Of a DNA stretch of 64,000 nt, positions 30,816 to 41,741 are shown one piece after another. The position numbers were made by a program, and so were the translations under genes. Location: the NCBI GenBank assembly GCA_039619475.1, contig CM077115.1:514310815-514374814 (forward strand). Direction: 5' to 3'. This DNA comes from Icerya purchasi (Eukaryota; Arthropoda; Insecta; Hemiptera; Monophlebidae). Under the pieces are notes generated by a model, which saw only the letters and a program-made list of their open reading frames with translations, did not search any database and was not told where the DNA came from. Within the stretch, counting starts at the first letter, position 1. The number at the start of each line of letters is the position of its first letter.

Positions 30816-32394
30816 AGGTGGGACTTTATGAATGACTTTATACATGTATATATATCTACCAAACAGTGAAAGAAACTTCGTTCCTACCGGGTGTCCCGTT
30901 CTAGATACCACTTCTCTTTTTTTTATGTAGTATCACGTTACCAGTCACCAGAGGTAACCAGTTCTGTGATAAAATATATATTTCTTTTAAATGAAGTTAA
31001 TTTATACTTTTTACTACTTTTATCTCTGTCTTTAATATCTTTTTTACTCGGTCTGCCGGAAATTACTTTGCACACTCACACAAGCAATAATCCAACACTT
31101 CGAACACAAAATTTTTCTATATTTTACAACACCGAGACACTAAACGATTGGGAGATGCAGCTGCATATATAAAAAAAATTAACACAAATCAATCCAACTC
31201 ATTAAAATACATATACCATACACATATACTTAATCAATCGCAGAACTCACAAATTTTTAAACAACAACAATAAAATAATATAAAATATGAATATATAAAT
31301 CTGGCCTGTATTTTCCTTGACTGCGAAGGCTGGGCTTCTTAGCTCCTCCAGTAGCTACCATATAGGCCTGGTGACTTTCGAGCGCTTTCGTCCACCCTCG
31401 GTCTTCGAAGTTTTTGATCTCCGGCTACACAATTTCGAAGCTGTTCCTTATTCTTTTTTTTTTTTTCTTTTATTTTCTTCGATTATTGCGCCTCTTTCTT
31501 AAAGCAATATGCTTTTGTAGTGACTAGGATGATGTATTTCGATATAACGCGATTATAACTATATAAAAATAACTAAAACAACTGACTAGAAAATGCAGGT
31601 ACGTACGAGGACACGTTTGCGCGTAAAGCGGATTCACACAGCCGCTAGCATAATTAAAGTAATTTCCGTGCGCCGAGATCGAACAGATTCCGCTCTATTC
31701 ATCCGTCTCTTATCATCTTACACAGTCATTTTTTGCGAAATTCCCTTTTCATTTTAGATACGCCGTCAGATGATCAGCTGTATGCTTATGAATAACTTAT
31801 ATTGATGGAATTTCTATTTTATATATATATATATATTTCAGAAATATTCTCTCTTGCGTATTTTAAATTATTCCATCATATTTGTATTTAAATAATTCCA
31901 ATTTTCTCGCCTACCCCATCTATATCGTATCACCATAGTAGTAATCATGAGATGACAAATTTATCTTTCTTCAACACGAAAATTATGCCATAATTTATTT
32001 AAATTTATGTACAATTTCAGACTGATGTAATTTGAAAGTACGCATATAATTTTATTGATCTTCTCTCAACAGCAAGAAAAAACATATGTTGCTTAAATAA
32101 AAGAAAATTTTGCAATTTCCAGCAAAAGTAAATAATTATTTTTTTTATAATGAGACGGATTCGGCATTTCTTACGGCCTTTGATGACGATGTCAGTTAGA
32201 AAAATAATAAAATTTTGATAACAATCATTTAATTTCTTTGGTGGTCGCGGCAGCAGGCAAACGCGGCATTGTTTGTCAAAAACGATTCCTTGGTTAAAAA
32301 ATCGAGGGATCTCTGAAAGAGCATGGCTCTCATTTAGATCCAGCTCTAACTATTAGCAGACAAGTTATACATACACAGTGAACCATTCACTATT
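30816..32394. other. Unassigned intron 2 sequence
   Basis: No gene or known repeat is recognised. A short GC-richer patch at 31310-31440 (CTGCGAAGGCTGGGCTTC...CCTCGGTCTTCGAAG) stands out but has no identifiable origin. Confidence 0.4.
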
Positions 32395-32830
32395 GACCAA
32401 AGTTAAATATACATCTAAAATAACAAGAGAAGAAATCAATAAAATAATTTAAAGTTTAAAAAAGAAAACAGCAACTGGACCAGATAACCTATCTGATATA
32501 TTCTTAAATGTATTTAAAAGTAATATCCAGCAGTCAAAACAAAATATTTAAATAAATTATTTGAAAAAATCCATTATCTATCTAATATAGAAAGAAAACA
32601 GAATAGCAATAATGCAAAGATTCAATAAACCAAATGAAGAATCTGTATCATAAGAGCAATTAACCTGATATCAAATTTCAGCAGATTCACAAAAAATATG
32701 TTCAAAATAAAATCAAAAAGTTCTGCTCAATCCAAAATACTATGCATAAAGATCAATATGCCATACTGGAGGGGAAATCAACAGAGTTAACTGCTTACAA
32801 AATGTACAAAACTATTGAAATATAAAAATA
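32395..32830 (+). pseudogene. Decayed LINE reverse transcriptase fragment
   Basis: The plus-strand reading gives KITREEINKII, a stop, then LKKKTATGPDNLSDIFLNVF, the 'EExxxAIxxLKxxKAxGPDxIxxExxK' entry block of LINE reverse transcriptases. A degraded TELTAYKMYK-like block follows near 32785. Stops and frameshifts are frequent. The clade cannot be assigned. Confidence 0.6.
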
Positions 32831-33073
32831 AATCTTAATGCCCCTGGAACCCATAATAGTGATTAGTCTGGCACTGATTGTGATGGAGACGCTCCATCAG
32901 CCAGTGAAACGGTTGACAGAGGAGGAGGAGGGGCCGACTCAAGCACCGGATGAAGATACTACCTAGAAGAAAACATTGTCTAGTATATTCTTGATGTATT
33001 AGTACCTATTGCACAATTAGTAGGAACAAGGTTGTGCAATATCTAGAATGTTCTGGTGTAGTGGCTAACGGCT

Positions 33074-33212
33074 TACCTTGAATAGGTACAGATGTCCTTA
33101 AGTAGTAATGAGCGTCCCTGGACTAGAGTGGGTGTCCCAGGATGTAGGGACCGGGCACCCTTAGGCAGAAGTGGATATCCCATGGGTAGGCACAAGTGAC
33201 CTTGAATGAGCG
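33074..33212. repeat. Degenerate ~21-bp minisatellite
   Basis: About six and a half imperfect units of roughly 20-22 bp share the pattern TTGGATAGGTAxAAGTGxCC. Examples start near TTGAATAGGTACAGATGTCC, CTGGACTAGAGTGGGTGTCC, TTAGGCAGAAGTGGATATCC and ATGGGTAGGCACAAGTGACC. The array is directly followed by a 21-G tract. Confidence 0.6.
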
Positions 33213-33230
33213 ACCTCGCGGCCTTGACTT

Positions 33231-33251
33231 GGGGGGGGGGGGGGGGGGGGG
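33231..33251 (+). repeat. Uninterrupted G21 tract
   Basis: Twenty-one consecutive G on the plus strand (C on the minus strand). A possible G-quadruplex former in the S28 pre-mRNA, and a likely spot for sequencing length error. Confidence 0.9.
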
Positions 33252-33479
33252 TGAAACGGCCGCCAAAATACAACATGATGACCTTGGGATAGTGGTTGGG
33301 ATAGTTGTAATGCTATGCCCCCTCTGACGGTACCCCCACACTCCCTGCCCCAACTCACTAGTTGTCCCAGAACAGAGATAGATACCCTACTAACTTGAGT
33401 AGTCATGCAACCAGATAGTTTAATAAGCGGACAATTTTCTCCATATAATTGTAGTTGTAATTTCACTTCACATAAAGTT

Positions 33480-34568
33480 GCTGGAGGTAAGTTAAATTTA
33501 TCAAAGTCAGCTTGGCTAATAACAATTCGTCAGAACCTGTATCAAGTTCAAAAATAAATGGTGTACTATGTAAATTAGTGCACTAGTATCAGGTGTAGCA
33601 TCTATTCAGTTCATGTGATAAATAGGAAAGGTGTTTTTTTTTAATTTGTACATTTACAAATAATGCCAATATGACCTCGTGTTAAACACTTATTACAATA
33701 CAACGATTTTGGATCTACTTTACAGTCAGGAACTTTGTGATTTCCTTCACATCGATAGCATACAATATCTTTTGTACATGAATGTAACATCTGTTTTTTC
33801 TGAACATATTTGTTTTTATCGGCTTTTGTATTTTTCTGATTTCCCTCTTCACTTAACCTCATCCTATATGTTGTATTTACTTTATGTACATTATTACTAA
33901 TTATTGATGCTGAATTTATCGTAGAATTTTGTAATATACCCTATGCTCCCGCTTCAGCACACGCCATTTCAAACGTCTTTACGAGTGGTATGTTATCTTC
34001 ACAAAATAACCGGTTTAACATCGATTTGGAATGCAACCGCAATACAAATATGCCACATAAAAAAAGTTTCCAAAAATTTATCTTCATATTTACAAGGGAT
34101 TGCCAAACAGTGTAATTCATTTAAATATGTACTGACGGATTCGTTAGCTCGTTGTTTTCGATTCAAAAAAATATGCGTACTTGAAATAATTAATAGTTCT
34201 GGCTGTAAACGATTGAGAAGAACCTGTTGTATTTCATCATAAGTTTTTTCTGTGTACCCCGGATATATTAATGATTTCAGTGAGTGGTGATTCTTTGATT
34301 TTAACATTGAAATAAACGTGAGTTTCTTATTTTCTGGATTTACATTATGAACTGTGAAATAATTATCTAAACAATCCAGATTATACATAAATATTTCTCG
34401 GTCTTCATCAAACGGATCTGGGAAACGAACTGGTGCAGTAACTGCAGCTTTTGATATAACTGTTTGTACTAGCATCTGTAACGCTTGGTTTTGTGCTTGT
34501 AAAGCGGCTAACATTTTATCTGTTTTCGTTTCTTTGTTCAACGACAACGTTTGATTATCATTCGGCAT
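33480..34568 (-). pseudogene. Ty3/gypsy gag-protease fragment
   Basis: 33999-34568 (minus) is a 189-codon gag start: APVRFPDPFDEDREIF, then LDNYFTVHNV, KKLTFISMLKSKNHHSLKSL, YPGYTEKTYDEIQQVLLNRL and RANESVSTYLNELHCLA, the order found in gypsy elements of the K02A2.6-like type. After a frameshift, 33641-33862 carries the double zinc region CYRCEGNHKVPDC and YCNKCLTRGHIGIIC. Further on, at 33490-33565, ELDTGSDELLLA keeps the retropepsin D-T-G-S active site. No reverse transcriptase follows. No LTR was recognised. Confidence 0.8.
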
Positions 34569-34875
34569 TATAATTGTAACTAAATGATGTTACTGTAAAT
34601 TCAAATTATATTTACTCACCAAATAGGTTCGAATTTATATATTACTGCCGACTGCGCCGATTTATTATGTTTTCACGTGACGTTTTAACAACTAAACATC
34701 GATGTAAACTTATAATTTTATGAATAACAAATTATATATCAACTACATATTTTGTAATCGTAATAATACCAAAAAGTAAATACACATATGCATATATCAA
34801 TTGTGCTCGCTCAGTGTAACGACATTTCTATATGCTAAATATGCTATCATAGTACATAACAGCTAAATAATAATG

Positions 34876-34880
<5 letters not shown>

Positions 34881-34921
<41 letters not shown>
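34881..34921. repeat. (TA)n microsatellite
   Basis: About 41 bp of perfect TA repeats, 55 bases upstream of S28 exon 3. Confidence 0.95.
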
Positions 34922-34923
<2 letters not shown>

Positions 34924-34976
34924 AACAATATTCATTTACAACTGAAAATGAAAGAGAATAATTATTTTCATTGCAG

Positions 34977-35212
34977 AGATACAGGAGTAGAAAATTTGAA
35001 ATACTTAACAACTGATCAGATATTAGCTGATATAGCCTACTTTATTAACGGAATGAATCAAAAATACAAATTACCAGAAAACCAAAAATGGATACTGTTC
35101 GGAGGTTCAATATCCGCTTCATTCGCTACGTGGGCTCGAGTGAAATATCCCTATCTCGTTTACGGCGCTGTTGCATCAAGTGCTCCTCTTCTATCCATAG
35201 TAGACTTCCGTG
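34977..35212 (+). CDS. S28 serine carboxypeptidase, exon 3 (catalytic serine)
   Basis: 236 bp between TTTTCATTGCAG| and |GTTTGT. It reads DTGVENLKYLTTDQILADIA, then NQKWILFGGSISASFATWAR, then VYGAVASSAPLLSIVDFR. This is the S28 nucleophile exon; the family has 'ENLxYLSxxQALADxA' and 'GGSYxGxLAAWxRxKYPxLVxGAxASSAPV'. The Ser of GGS is the predicted nucleophile. The residues after it are I-S-A instead of Y-x-G. The donor at 35213 is chosen because it leaves one base that completes Asp with exon 4; the better-looking GTAAAT at 35217 would run into a stop in exon 4. Confidence 0.88.
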
Positions 35213-37799
35213 GTTTGTAAATACTTTTCATCTTAAATACGTTTAAACCCTAATTTTTTATAGTTTTGTTAACATTTTCTACATGTTATGACTTTATATT
35301 TACATAGAAGGTTTGCAGATGTAGTATCCATAAAATGTATATTAACATATGTGACGTTTCATCCCAGCAAGTTTACAAACTGGCCAGTCAAATATATGAT
35401 CCTAGATAAATCTAAAAAATTAACTACTTAAGATGCCGTGTCTTTGTACTGGTTAAGATAAAATATTGATTTTCGATATTCTCGCATGTAACACAATTTT
35501 AACATTGAAAAGTTTTTATTGTTGATCAGTTATTCTCTGTAAATAATAAATCACGGATAAAATGTTCTTCCAAAAAATATGCAAGTCTCAAACTATCGAT
35601 TACACTGGTCTGCAAAAAAAAAAATTTTTTTCTCTCCTTCTGATTTTTATGCATAATTATTACAAATTTAATATTTCTGAATAGAAATATAGTATACAAA
35701 ATTACAAATCACGTATACATTTTTTTTAATGTAATTTTTCAATAAAACTCTTTTTTCTCTGTATACAATGATGAAGAAGTAGAGGAAATAATCGATTGAC
35801 TAAGTGTAAGATAAGCGTCTATGATATCGTTCTCTATCTTTCTATCGGCACGAGTATCGTTTTTGGGTGTACAAATAATAGAGCACCGTTAACGCAAGAA
35901 CGACAGACAAAATATGTATAATTTTGAGCTATTAAAAAAAAAACATTTTAAATAAATATATACGTGATAGCAGAAAATGGAAAGCAAATCTGGATTCAGC
36001 ACGTTAAAATTCTCATATTCATCATATTTTTATTTAAAGGAGGATTTCGTTGCAGACCAGTGTTATCAGCGACAGTAAAAATCGTAAAAAAAAACAGCAA
36101 AAAACAATATTTTTATTTTTATAAGTTGTTATCTGTTTTTATTTTTCCCTTGCCCCAACTGTGTGAGCCGATGTGTTTTTTTTCGTGTTCCTTTTATATT
36201 TTTTTACCTTTTTCCTCATATGTTTTTATATTTTTATTATCTATCTATTGTTATGCGTTTTGTCGGTTTTTCCTGTTTAGAGGTAGGTTTTCTGTTTTGA
36301 TTTGGGTTTTTCGTGATTTTCGATTCTTATTTTATTGTTATTGTCGATCGCAATTTTCGCTCCGTTCCTCAGTTTGCTTCTGATGATGGCCAGTGTAAGC
36401 TGGTCGAAACGTTAAGCGAATAACTATATCTTTTTAAAAACACGCAGTTGTTTCCGAAAATTATTTATTATGAGTAATCACTATGTGAAAGCTTTAAATA
36501 TTTAATAATGTTATCGGTTAAACCAATTTCTGACTTCTAAGTTGAAATTTAAGAGATTAAGAAACTTTTTTTTTCCAGTAGTGTTGCGATCTATGGAAAT
36601 CTCACTCTTTAAAAGTTTGCAAAAGATTCCAAAACAAAATGAAAAATTGAGTCTATCTTATTGTGCGAGACGAGAATTATACCAGTTATTAAATTTACAA
36701 TTTTTAATTAACTTTCTTATGTTAAGAAATTTCTCTAATTAATCATAACCAAAATTTTCAACTTTAAATTTGAAACATCTAAGTTCGAACGATCTGCAAG
36801 ATCAGAAAAAATTGTTTTATATTTTACGGGTAATATTTGTTTTTAATTTAATATTATAAAAGTTTAAATTGTGGTAATTCATAACGTATCATACAGAATT
36901 CTTGTCGATTCATTTACAGTATGTTATACATGGGTTTTCCTGATTCCAACTTCAAAGAGTTGTACACGGAAATCATCGCTTCCTATGAAGTTAACTTAAA
37001 TGTAGTAGAGGAACTGTTTAGACTAAGTCGAGAAATTGACGTGAATTTTAAACTTAATCAAATAAACGATATTAATTTTCAAAAAAAAACTCTAAATTAC
37101 ACATTAAGCAGTCGATTTTAACGAAAAAATCTGAAAATTACACACTAAATTACTTGTACTATTTCACATGAACATTCCGATATGAAGAAAAGACGCTAGG
37201 ACGCTAGAAAACCGTTGTCGTATTATCAAATGAACTAATATTTCATAATTTAAGCAAACGGAATGATTACGAAACGAAAACCGGATTATAGAGGAAGAAT
37301 CACGCTACATTTCGTACATTTAAACCTAATACGGATAATTTCATGATTTTCTTAAAGAGCCCTCCAAAGTTAAACCCTCCTTTACGTGTTAACATCATTA
37401 GTTAACAGTAACTGTATTATGTTCCACAATTCGCTGTATATTCGATAAAAATTATCTTTTATAATTTTTTTATTTTTCCAGGTTTTTTTGTACCATATAA
37501 TTATTTAGAATGTGAATATTATTATTCTAGAGCTAAATATTTAATCCCCTGCACGATAACATTTTTTACTTCTTTTCAAAAGATGCAAAATACAATCACT
37601 TGAAAGCCAATGAAAAATGGCATACGAGTACATATACTAGAGTTCACTTTCAAATTACATGAAAATTTGAATAAAACAGCTTACTTAATAATAAAATTGA
37701 ATAAAATTAAAAATATAGACTAATAAAAATTTTTCTACTTTTAAAGAACTATTTCGCCGACCAAAAGTACAAGTTCGTTTAATAACCATCATACATCTC
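35213..37799. other. Intron 3, 5' part, largely unassigned
   Basis: AT-rich sequence without genes I can support. It contains the hammerhead-like core at 36380-36410. A 66-codon open frame at 36921-37121 has no family match. Confidence 0.4.
36380..36410 (+). ncRNA. Hammerhead-ribozyme-like core (Penelope-type relic?)
   Basis: The invariant hammerhead pieces are in order: CTGATGA (36380-36386), a stem II of GGCCAG (36388-36393) pairing with CTGGTC (36400-36405) through a TGTAAG loop with one G-U pair, then GAAAC (36406-36410). The same layout occurs in hammerheads embedded in Penelope-like elements and some SINEs. Stems I and III, and the cleavage-site UH, cannot be paired confidently, so catalytic competence is unknown. 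No Penelope reverse transcriptase or GIY-YIG frame is visible nearby. Confidence 0.5.
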
Positions 37800-38349
37800 T
37801 TGTAATTGAATCGTGTTGTTGGTGTTAAAACTGAATACGAGAATATAGCTTTTCGTTGAATAAAGTTGTTTATTTGACAAAACGAACAAACGAAAGCGGA
37901 ACAAGTAACAATAAATCCAAAAAATGTAGTTAATTAAATTTAGCGATTCCCAAAAGGGGTTATTTAGACAATTTAACACGCGATTACATAATAAGATCCG
38001 AACGGAAGCCCTGAAAAGGGCTATTTCAAATAAGTAAAAGCGGATAAGGAGGAAGGAGTCAAAACGAATTAATTAGAGGAAATTACGAAACTAAGAACTG
38101 GATGAATTTGAATAGAAGAAAATAAAAGAAGGAAATCAATAAAATGAAGTAAATAATAACGAGTAAACGACAAAAACCATTAAAGCGAACGAAAAACAGT
38201 GAAAAACGAAAACCGACATATATAATAATATTCTGCTACGACTTAAAATTTTATTGGCACAGATCATCGATATTGACAAGGAAGCGAAACTATCTATTAA
38301 GCAATATCGCATTTCGCTTGCGCTTTTCTTTAATTATTAATTCCAAACA
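37800..38349 (-). mobile_element. BEL/Pao 3' LTR
   Basis: On the minus strand the pol frame ends next to a polypurine tract (GTGGGGGAGTA, 38350-38360). The LTR start TGTTTGGAATTAATAATT follows directly, running down from 38349. The first 284 bp (38066-38349) are repeated at 41457-41741. The far boundary near 37800 is an estimate. Confidence 0.7.
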
Positions 38350-39652
38350 TACTCCCCCACGATGGGGTCGCAGAGAGCCCATCAGAGATTAAAGGGACCA
38401 GCTTTACCACTGGCCTTCGCTTTATTCCTAGCTCAGTTTTTACATCCGCCACTCGAACAATTCCGTCATGCCCACAAATGGGTGTCACCACTAATCCGAG
38501 TTTCCAATCGCCAGGACTCAGATGGTCGTCCTTTAAAATCACCACATCTCCTTTCTCCAAATTCTTCTCCTTTCGGATCCATTTATTTCGACATTGTAAA
38601 TGATGCAGGTAGTCGTTTCTCCATCGATGCCAGAAAGAGTTTAAAATTTGACGATTAGCTTCAAATCGTGCGATGGCGGTAGAAGATCCAGAAAGCACAA
38701 ATTCATGCTCGGCATTATCAAATGAGATCCCCAATAACGATTCTCCAACCAAGAAATGAGACGGAGTTAAGACATCTATGGAATCTTCCGAAGTTCTGTG
38801 ATAGGAAATCGGCCGAGAATTAAGAATAGACTCTATCTGCAAGAAAATTGTAGTATAATCTTCAAAATTCAAAACACGGTTCTTAACAGCATTGGTAAGA
38901 TATTTCTTTCCAACTCGAATCACTGCTTCCCATAATCCTCCAAAATGTGGTGATCTAGACGGAATGAATTGCTACTCAATATTGTGTTTTGACCAGAAGT
39001 CGCGAAGATCGATTTTTCCCGCTGCTAAAAGATTGCGAGTTCCGATAAAATTCGTTCCATGATCAGAGTAAATGCGACAAGGTTTTCCACAACGTGCAAT
39101 GAATCTCTTGAAAGCGTCCACAAACCGATTAGTCGAAAGAGCAGAAACAAATTCGATGTGTGCCGCTCGAGTAACAAAGCATACGAAAAACGCCCCATAA
39201 GCTTTCGAATGCTTAGTTGTTCGGTCTCCTACGCATTTAGTCAAAAAAGGACCACAAAAGTCAACGCCAACATAGGCAAAAGGTCTGCTATATTTCACTC
39301 GGTCTGCCGGCAGAGAGCCCATCAGCGCTTCAAAGGTTCGAGCGCGGTTTCGTTTACATTGAATGCATGCCCCGCAAACCTTTTTAATTATCTTTCTGAG
39401 GCCATCTATAAAACTTTGATTGGATGAAACTCTGAATGAAGGTAGGAGTTGCATGAAAGTAGAAGAGGTGCAAATGTAATACAAAAAGTTCATAAAACCT
39501 ATGCCGACCGTCCAGAATAATCGGAAATTTGAAATCGACACTAAAAGGCGATCGGTCCAACCGGCCACTAACTCGCAGCAACCCTTTATCATCAAGCTTT
39601 GGTAAAATTCGGATTAAGCGACTTTTATTATGAATCCTTATCTTATATATTT
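38330..39652 (-). pseudogene. BEL/Pao integrase and C-terminal domain
   Basis: Minus strand, in order: an integrase zinc-binding region with LLRVSGRLDRSPFS (39540-39590) and CGACIQCKR; the rve catalytic core with YVGVDFCGPF, FVCFVTRAAHIEFVSALSTN and YSDHGTNFIGTRN (38972-39595), so two of the DDE acids are visible; and 38330-38923, the DUF5641-type tail with QIESILNSRPIS, LTPSHFLVG, FWHRWRNDYLHHLQ and KGDVVILKDD. Frameshifts occur near 38930-38972 and within the zinc-binding part. A SINE interrupts the frame upstream at 39652-40040. Integrase would insert retroviral-type cDNA; this copy is broken. Confidence 0.85.
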
Positions 39653-40040
39653 AAAGAGCCTTGCTCTTGTCGTTGCCGTACGCTACATAGCGCGTTGGCG
39701 CAACCTATTCGTACATTTAGCTGTACCGATATAGGTTGTGTACCAGGCAATTGTAATATGCAACGCAGGTGTACACACGCAAGACTACATTCCGAACTGA
39801 TTGAAGCCGCTTGTTATCGCGCTACAAGTGCAGTCCGTCCGGTGTGGGTCTGCTGTGTATTGACCCCTAACGCGCATATGATGTTGTACGTGGTGGTTTG
39901 CCATTGCCTTCCACGTGACTATTAGCAATTATTTATTTTATTTAATTCTTGTAATAAAAGTTTGTCGTCGCTCGGGATCGAACCCGTGACCGCCATATCG
40001 GAAGTCAAGCGCTCTAGCAACTAGGCTATCGCGACGACTT
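39652..40040 (-). mobile_element. tRNA-derived SINE inserted in BEL pol
   Basis: The minus-strand head (40037 to 39964) is tRNA-like: 7-bp acceptor GTCGTCG/CGACGAC, box A TAGCCTAGTTGCTAGAGCG, box B GGTTCGATCCC and an anticodon-loop-like GACTTCCGAT resembling tRNA-Arg(CCG). The anticodon stem no longer pairs. A ~310-bp unrelated body follows, with a GGAAGGCAATGGCAAACCAC core, down to about 39652. TCTTATAT on both sides (about 39644 and 40041) is a probable target-site duplication. The BEL reading frame resumes on both sides. The intragenic boxes A and B imply RNA polymerase III transcription of the parent SINE. Confidence 0.75.
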
Positions 40041-41445
40041 CTTATATGAGAGGTTTTAAGTTGCTGGATTTCGGAGGCAAACGATTCATTCTGCATCAGT
40101 TTGATTAAAACCTCAAGTGAAGTACGTCTCTCCGCTGTCGTTAAAAACGATTCTTCAATACGACTTCACTTTACAGGTAAAAATAAACCGTAGTAAGTAA
40201 CCGACGACACCGATTAATTTTTCCAAGGACGAAAATTTATCAAATCAAAATTTGAACAACGAATTTTCGGCGACTTGGGATATTTTAAAGGATACCTTTA
40301 CAATCACTCGTTCCCGGTAAATCATTAATATCTACGGCTGGAAAACTAAAAAGTCCGGACCTTTAAACCACCAGCGAGTTTTTAATCAATTCTTGAACCG
40401 AAACTCCTTTGGTCCCCAAATCTGCAGGATTTTCATGAGTTCGGACATAAAACCAACGATCGGCCGGAATAATGTCTAATATTTTTCTAGTTCGATTGGC
40501 AAACATAAGGTTGCCATTTTTCTGGTTCCATGTTCAACCATGCTAAAACAATCGTTGAATCTGAAAAAGCGAAAACAGAATTAACAGAAATTTTCAAAGT
40601 CCGCAAAACTCGGCTGATTAATGACGACAAAAGCAACGCAGCTTGGAGCTCAAGACGAGGGACCGTCATTCGTTGAATCGGAGCCACTTTCGTTTTAGAA
40701 CAAACAAAATTCAGAGTCGTGTTGGATTTTCCCGACGATCGAAAATATACCACAGCGCAATAAGCTGCTTCGGAAGCGTCACAAAAACCAATTAGCATGT
40801 CCGTACGATCGACTGGATTCAGGGGTGAATAAACGCGGGGCATTTGAAAATTCTCCGAAGTATGTAAATCGGTGTAGAATGCCTGAAATTTCGTTGATAA
40901 CGCTGTGGGAATTGGATCGTCCCAACTAAGCTTCGCAGCCCAAAGGTCTTGCCACAATCGTTTAGCTTTAATTATAGCTGGACTCAAAAATCCGAGCGGA
41001 TCAAATATTCGACTAATTTCGCTAAGTAAGATACGTTTCGTTAGCTTCGGCGGCAAATCATTTAAATTTAATCTTATTTTGAAACTATCGCTGTTTGAAC
41101 ACCACAGTAGTCCAAGCACTGGAAATCCTGCTTCTCCTTTAATGTCATAATTAGTAGCTGACTCCAATAGTTCGGGTTCGATTTGATTCAATAGTTTTGT
41201 TGAGTTGCTCTGATATTTCCTTAGATGAAATCCGACACTACTCAAAATTGAATGGACAGCACGTTGAAGCTCGCAAGCATTTTCCAAGTCGTCTGATCCA
41301 GCGATTAGATCATCCATGTAAAAATCGCCTTCAATTGCTTCAGCGGCAACTGAATTACTTTCCAATGCTTCCTGCGCTAGAATCCTAAGACAATTCTGCG
41401 CCAAAAATGAGGCAGACGAAGTTCCGTAAGTTACAATTTTTAACC
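40041..41445 (-). pseudogene. BEL/Pao reverse transcriptase and RNase H
   Basis: 40487-41404 (minus) is a 305-codon frame, open upstream to about 41443 (IVTYGTSSASFLAQNCLRIL). It contains the catalytic box DFYMDDLIAGSDD, then GFHLRKYQSNS, LGLLWCSNSDSF, SEISRIFDPLGFLSP and LWQDLWAAKLSWDDPIP. RNase H follows with IGFCDASEAAYCAVVYFR, RLELQAALLLSSLI and VFAFSDSTIVLAWLN. The frame continues past 40487 with ENPADLGTKG. The N-terminal half of the reverse transcriptase is missing, cut where the LTR remnant begins at 41457. Confidence 0.85.
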
Positions 41446-41456
41446 GGTGTCAACAA

Positions 41457-41741
41457 GAATTAATTAGAGGAAATTACGAAACTAAGAACTGGATGAATTT
41501 GAATAGAAGAAAATAAAAGAAGGAAATCAATAAAAATGAAGTAAACGATAACGAGTAAAAGACAAAAACCATTAAAGCGAACGAAAAACAGCGAAAACCG
41601 AAAACCGACATATATAATAATACTCTGCTACGACTTAAAATTTTATTGGCACAGATCATCGATATTGACAAGGAAGCGAAACTATCTATTAAGCAATATC
41701 GTATTTCGCTTACGCTTTTCTTTAATTATTAACTCCAAACG
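41457..41741 (-). mobile_element. BEL/Pao 5' LTR remnant
   Basis: It matches 38066-38349 in the same orientation with few differences. Only the LTR's 5' portion is left; the other LTR part, primer binding site, gag, protease and N-terminal reverse transcriptase are deleted, so this LTR abuts pol at 41445-41457. Confidence 0.8.

Noticed and set aside
33073..33466. Proline-rich open frames on the minus strand
   Set aside because: They are created by the G21 tract and the minisatellite read on the opposite strand; no domain or start context supports a gene.
35217..35222. GTAAAT as the exon 3 donor
   Set aside because: It resembles the consensus better than GTTTGT at 35213, but it would put exon 4 in a frame with an early stop and break the DFR-DFYETV alignment.
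35964..36383. 139-codon Phe-rich open frame on the plus strand
   Set aside because: Its composition simply reflects T-rich sequence; there is no recognisable domain, and it is not part of a Penelope polymerase despite the hammerhead core nearby.
36921..37121. 66-codon open frame starting MLYMGFPDSNFKELYTEI, preceded by an acceptor-like TTTACAG
   Set aside because: It looked like a possible extra exon. It has no S28 similarity, the exon 3 to exon 4 phase already fits without it, and no family was recognised.
39964..40038. Functional tRNA gene on the minus strand
   Set aside because: The acceptor stem and boxes A/B are good, but the anticodon stem does not pair, and the sequence is followed by a ~310-bp body with a target duplication. 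A SINE is the better reading.
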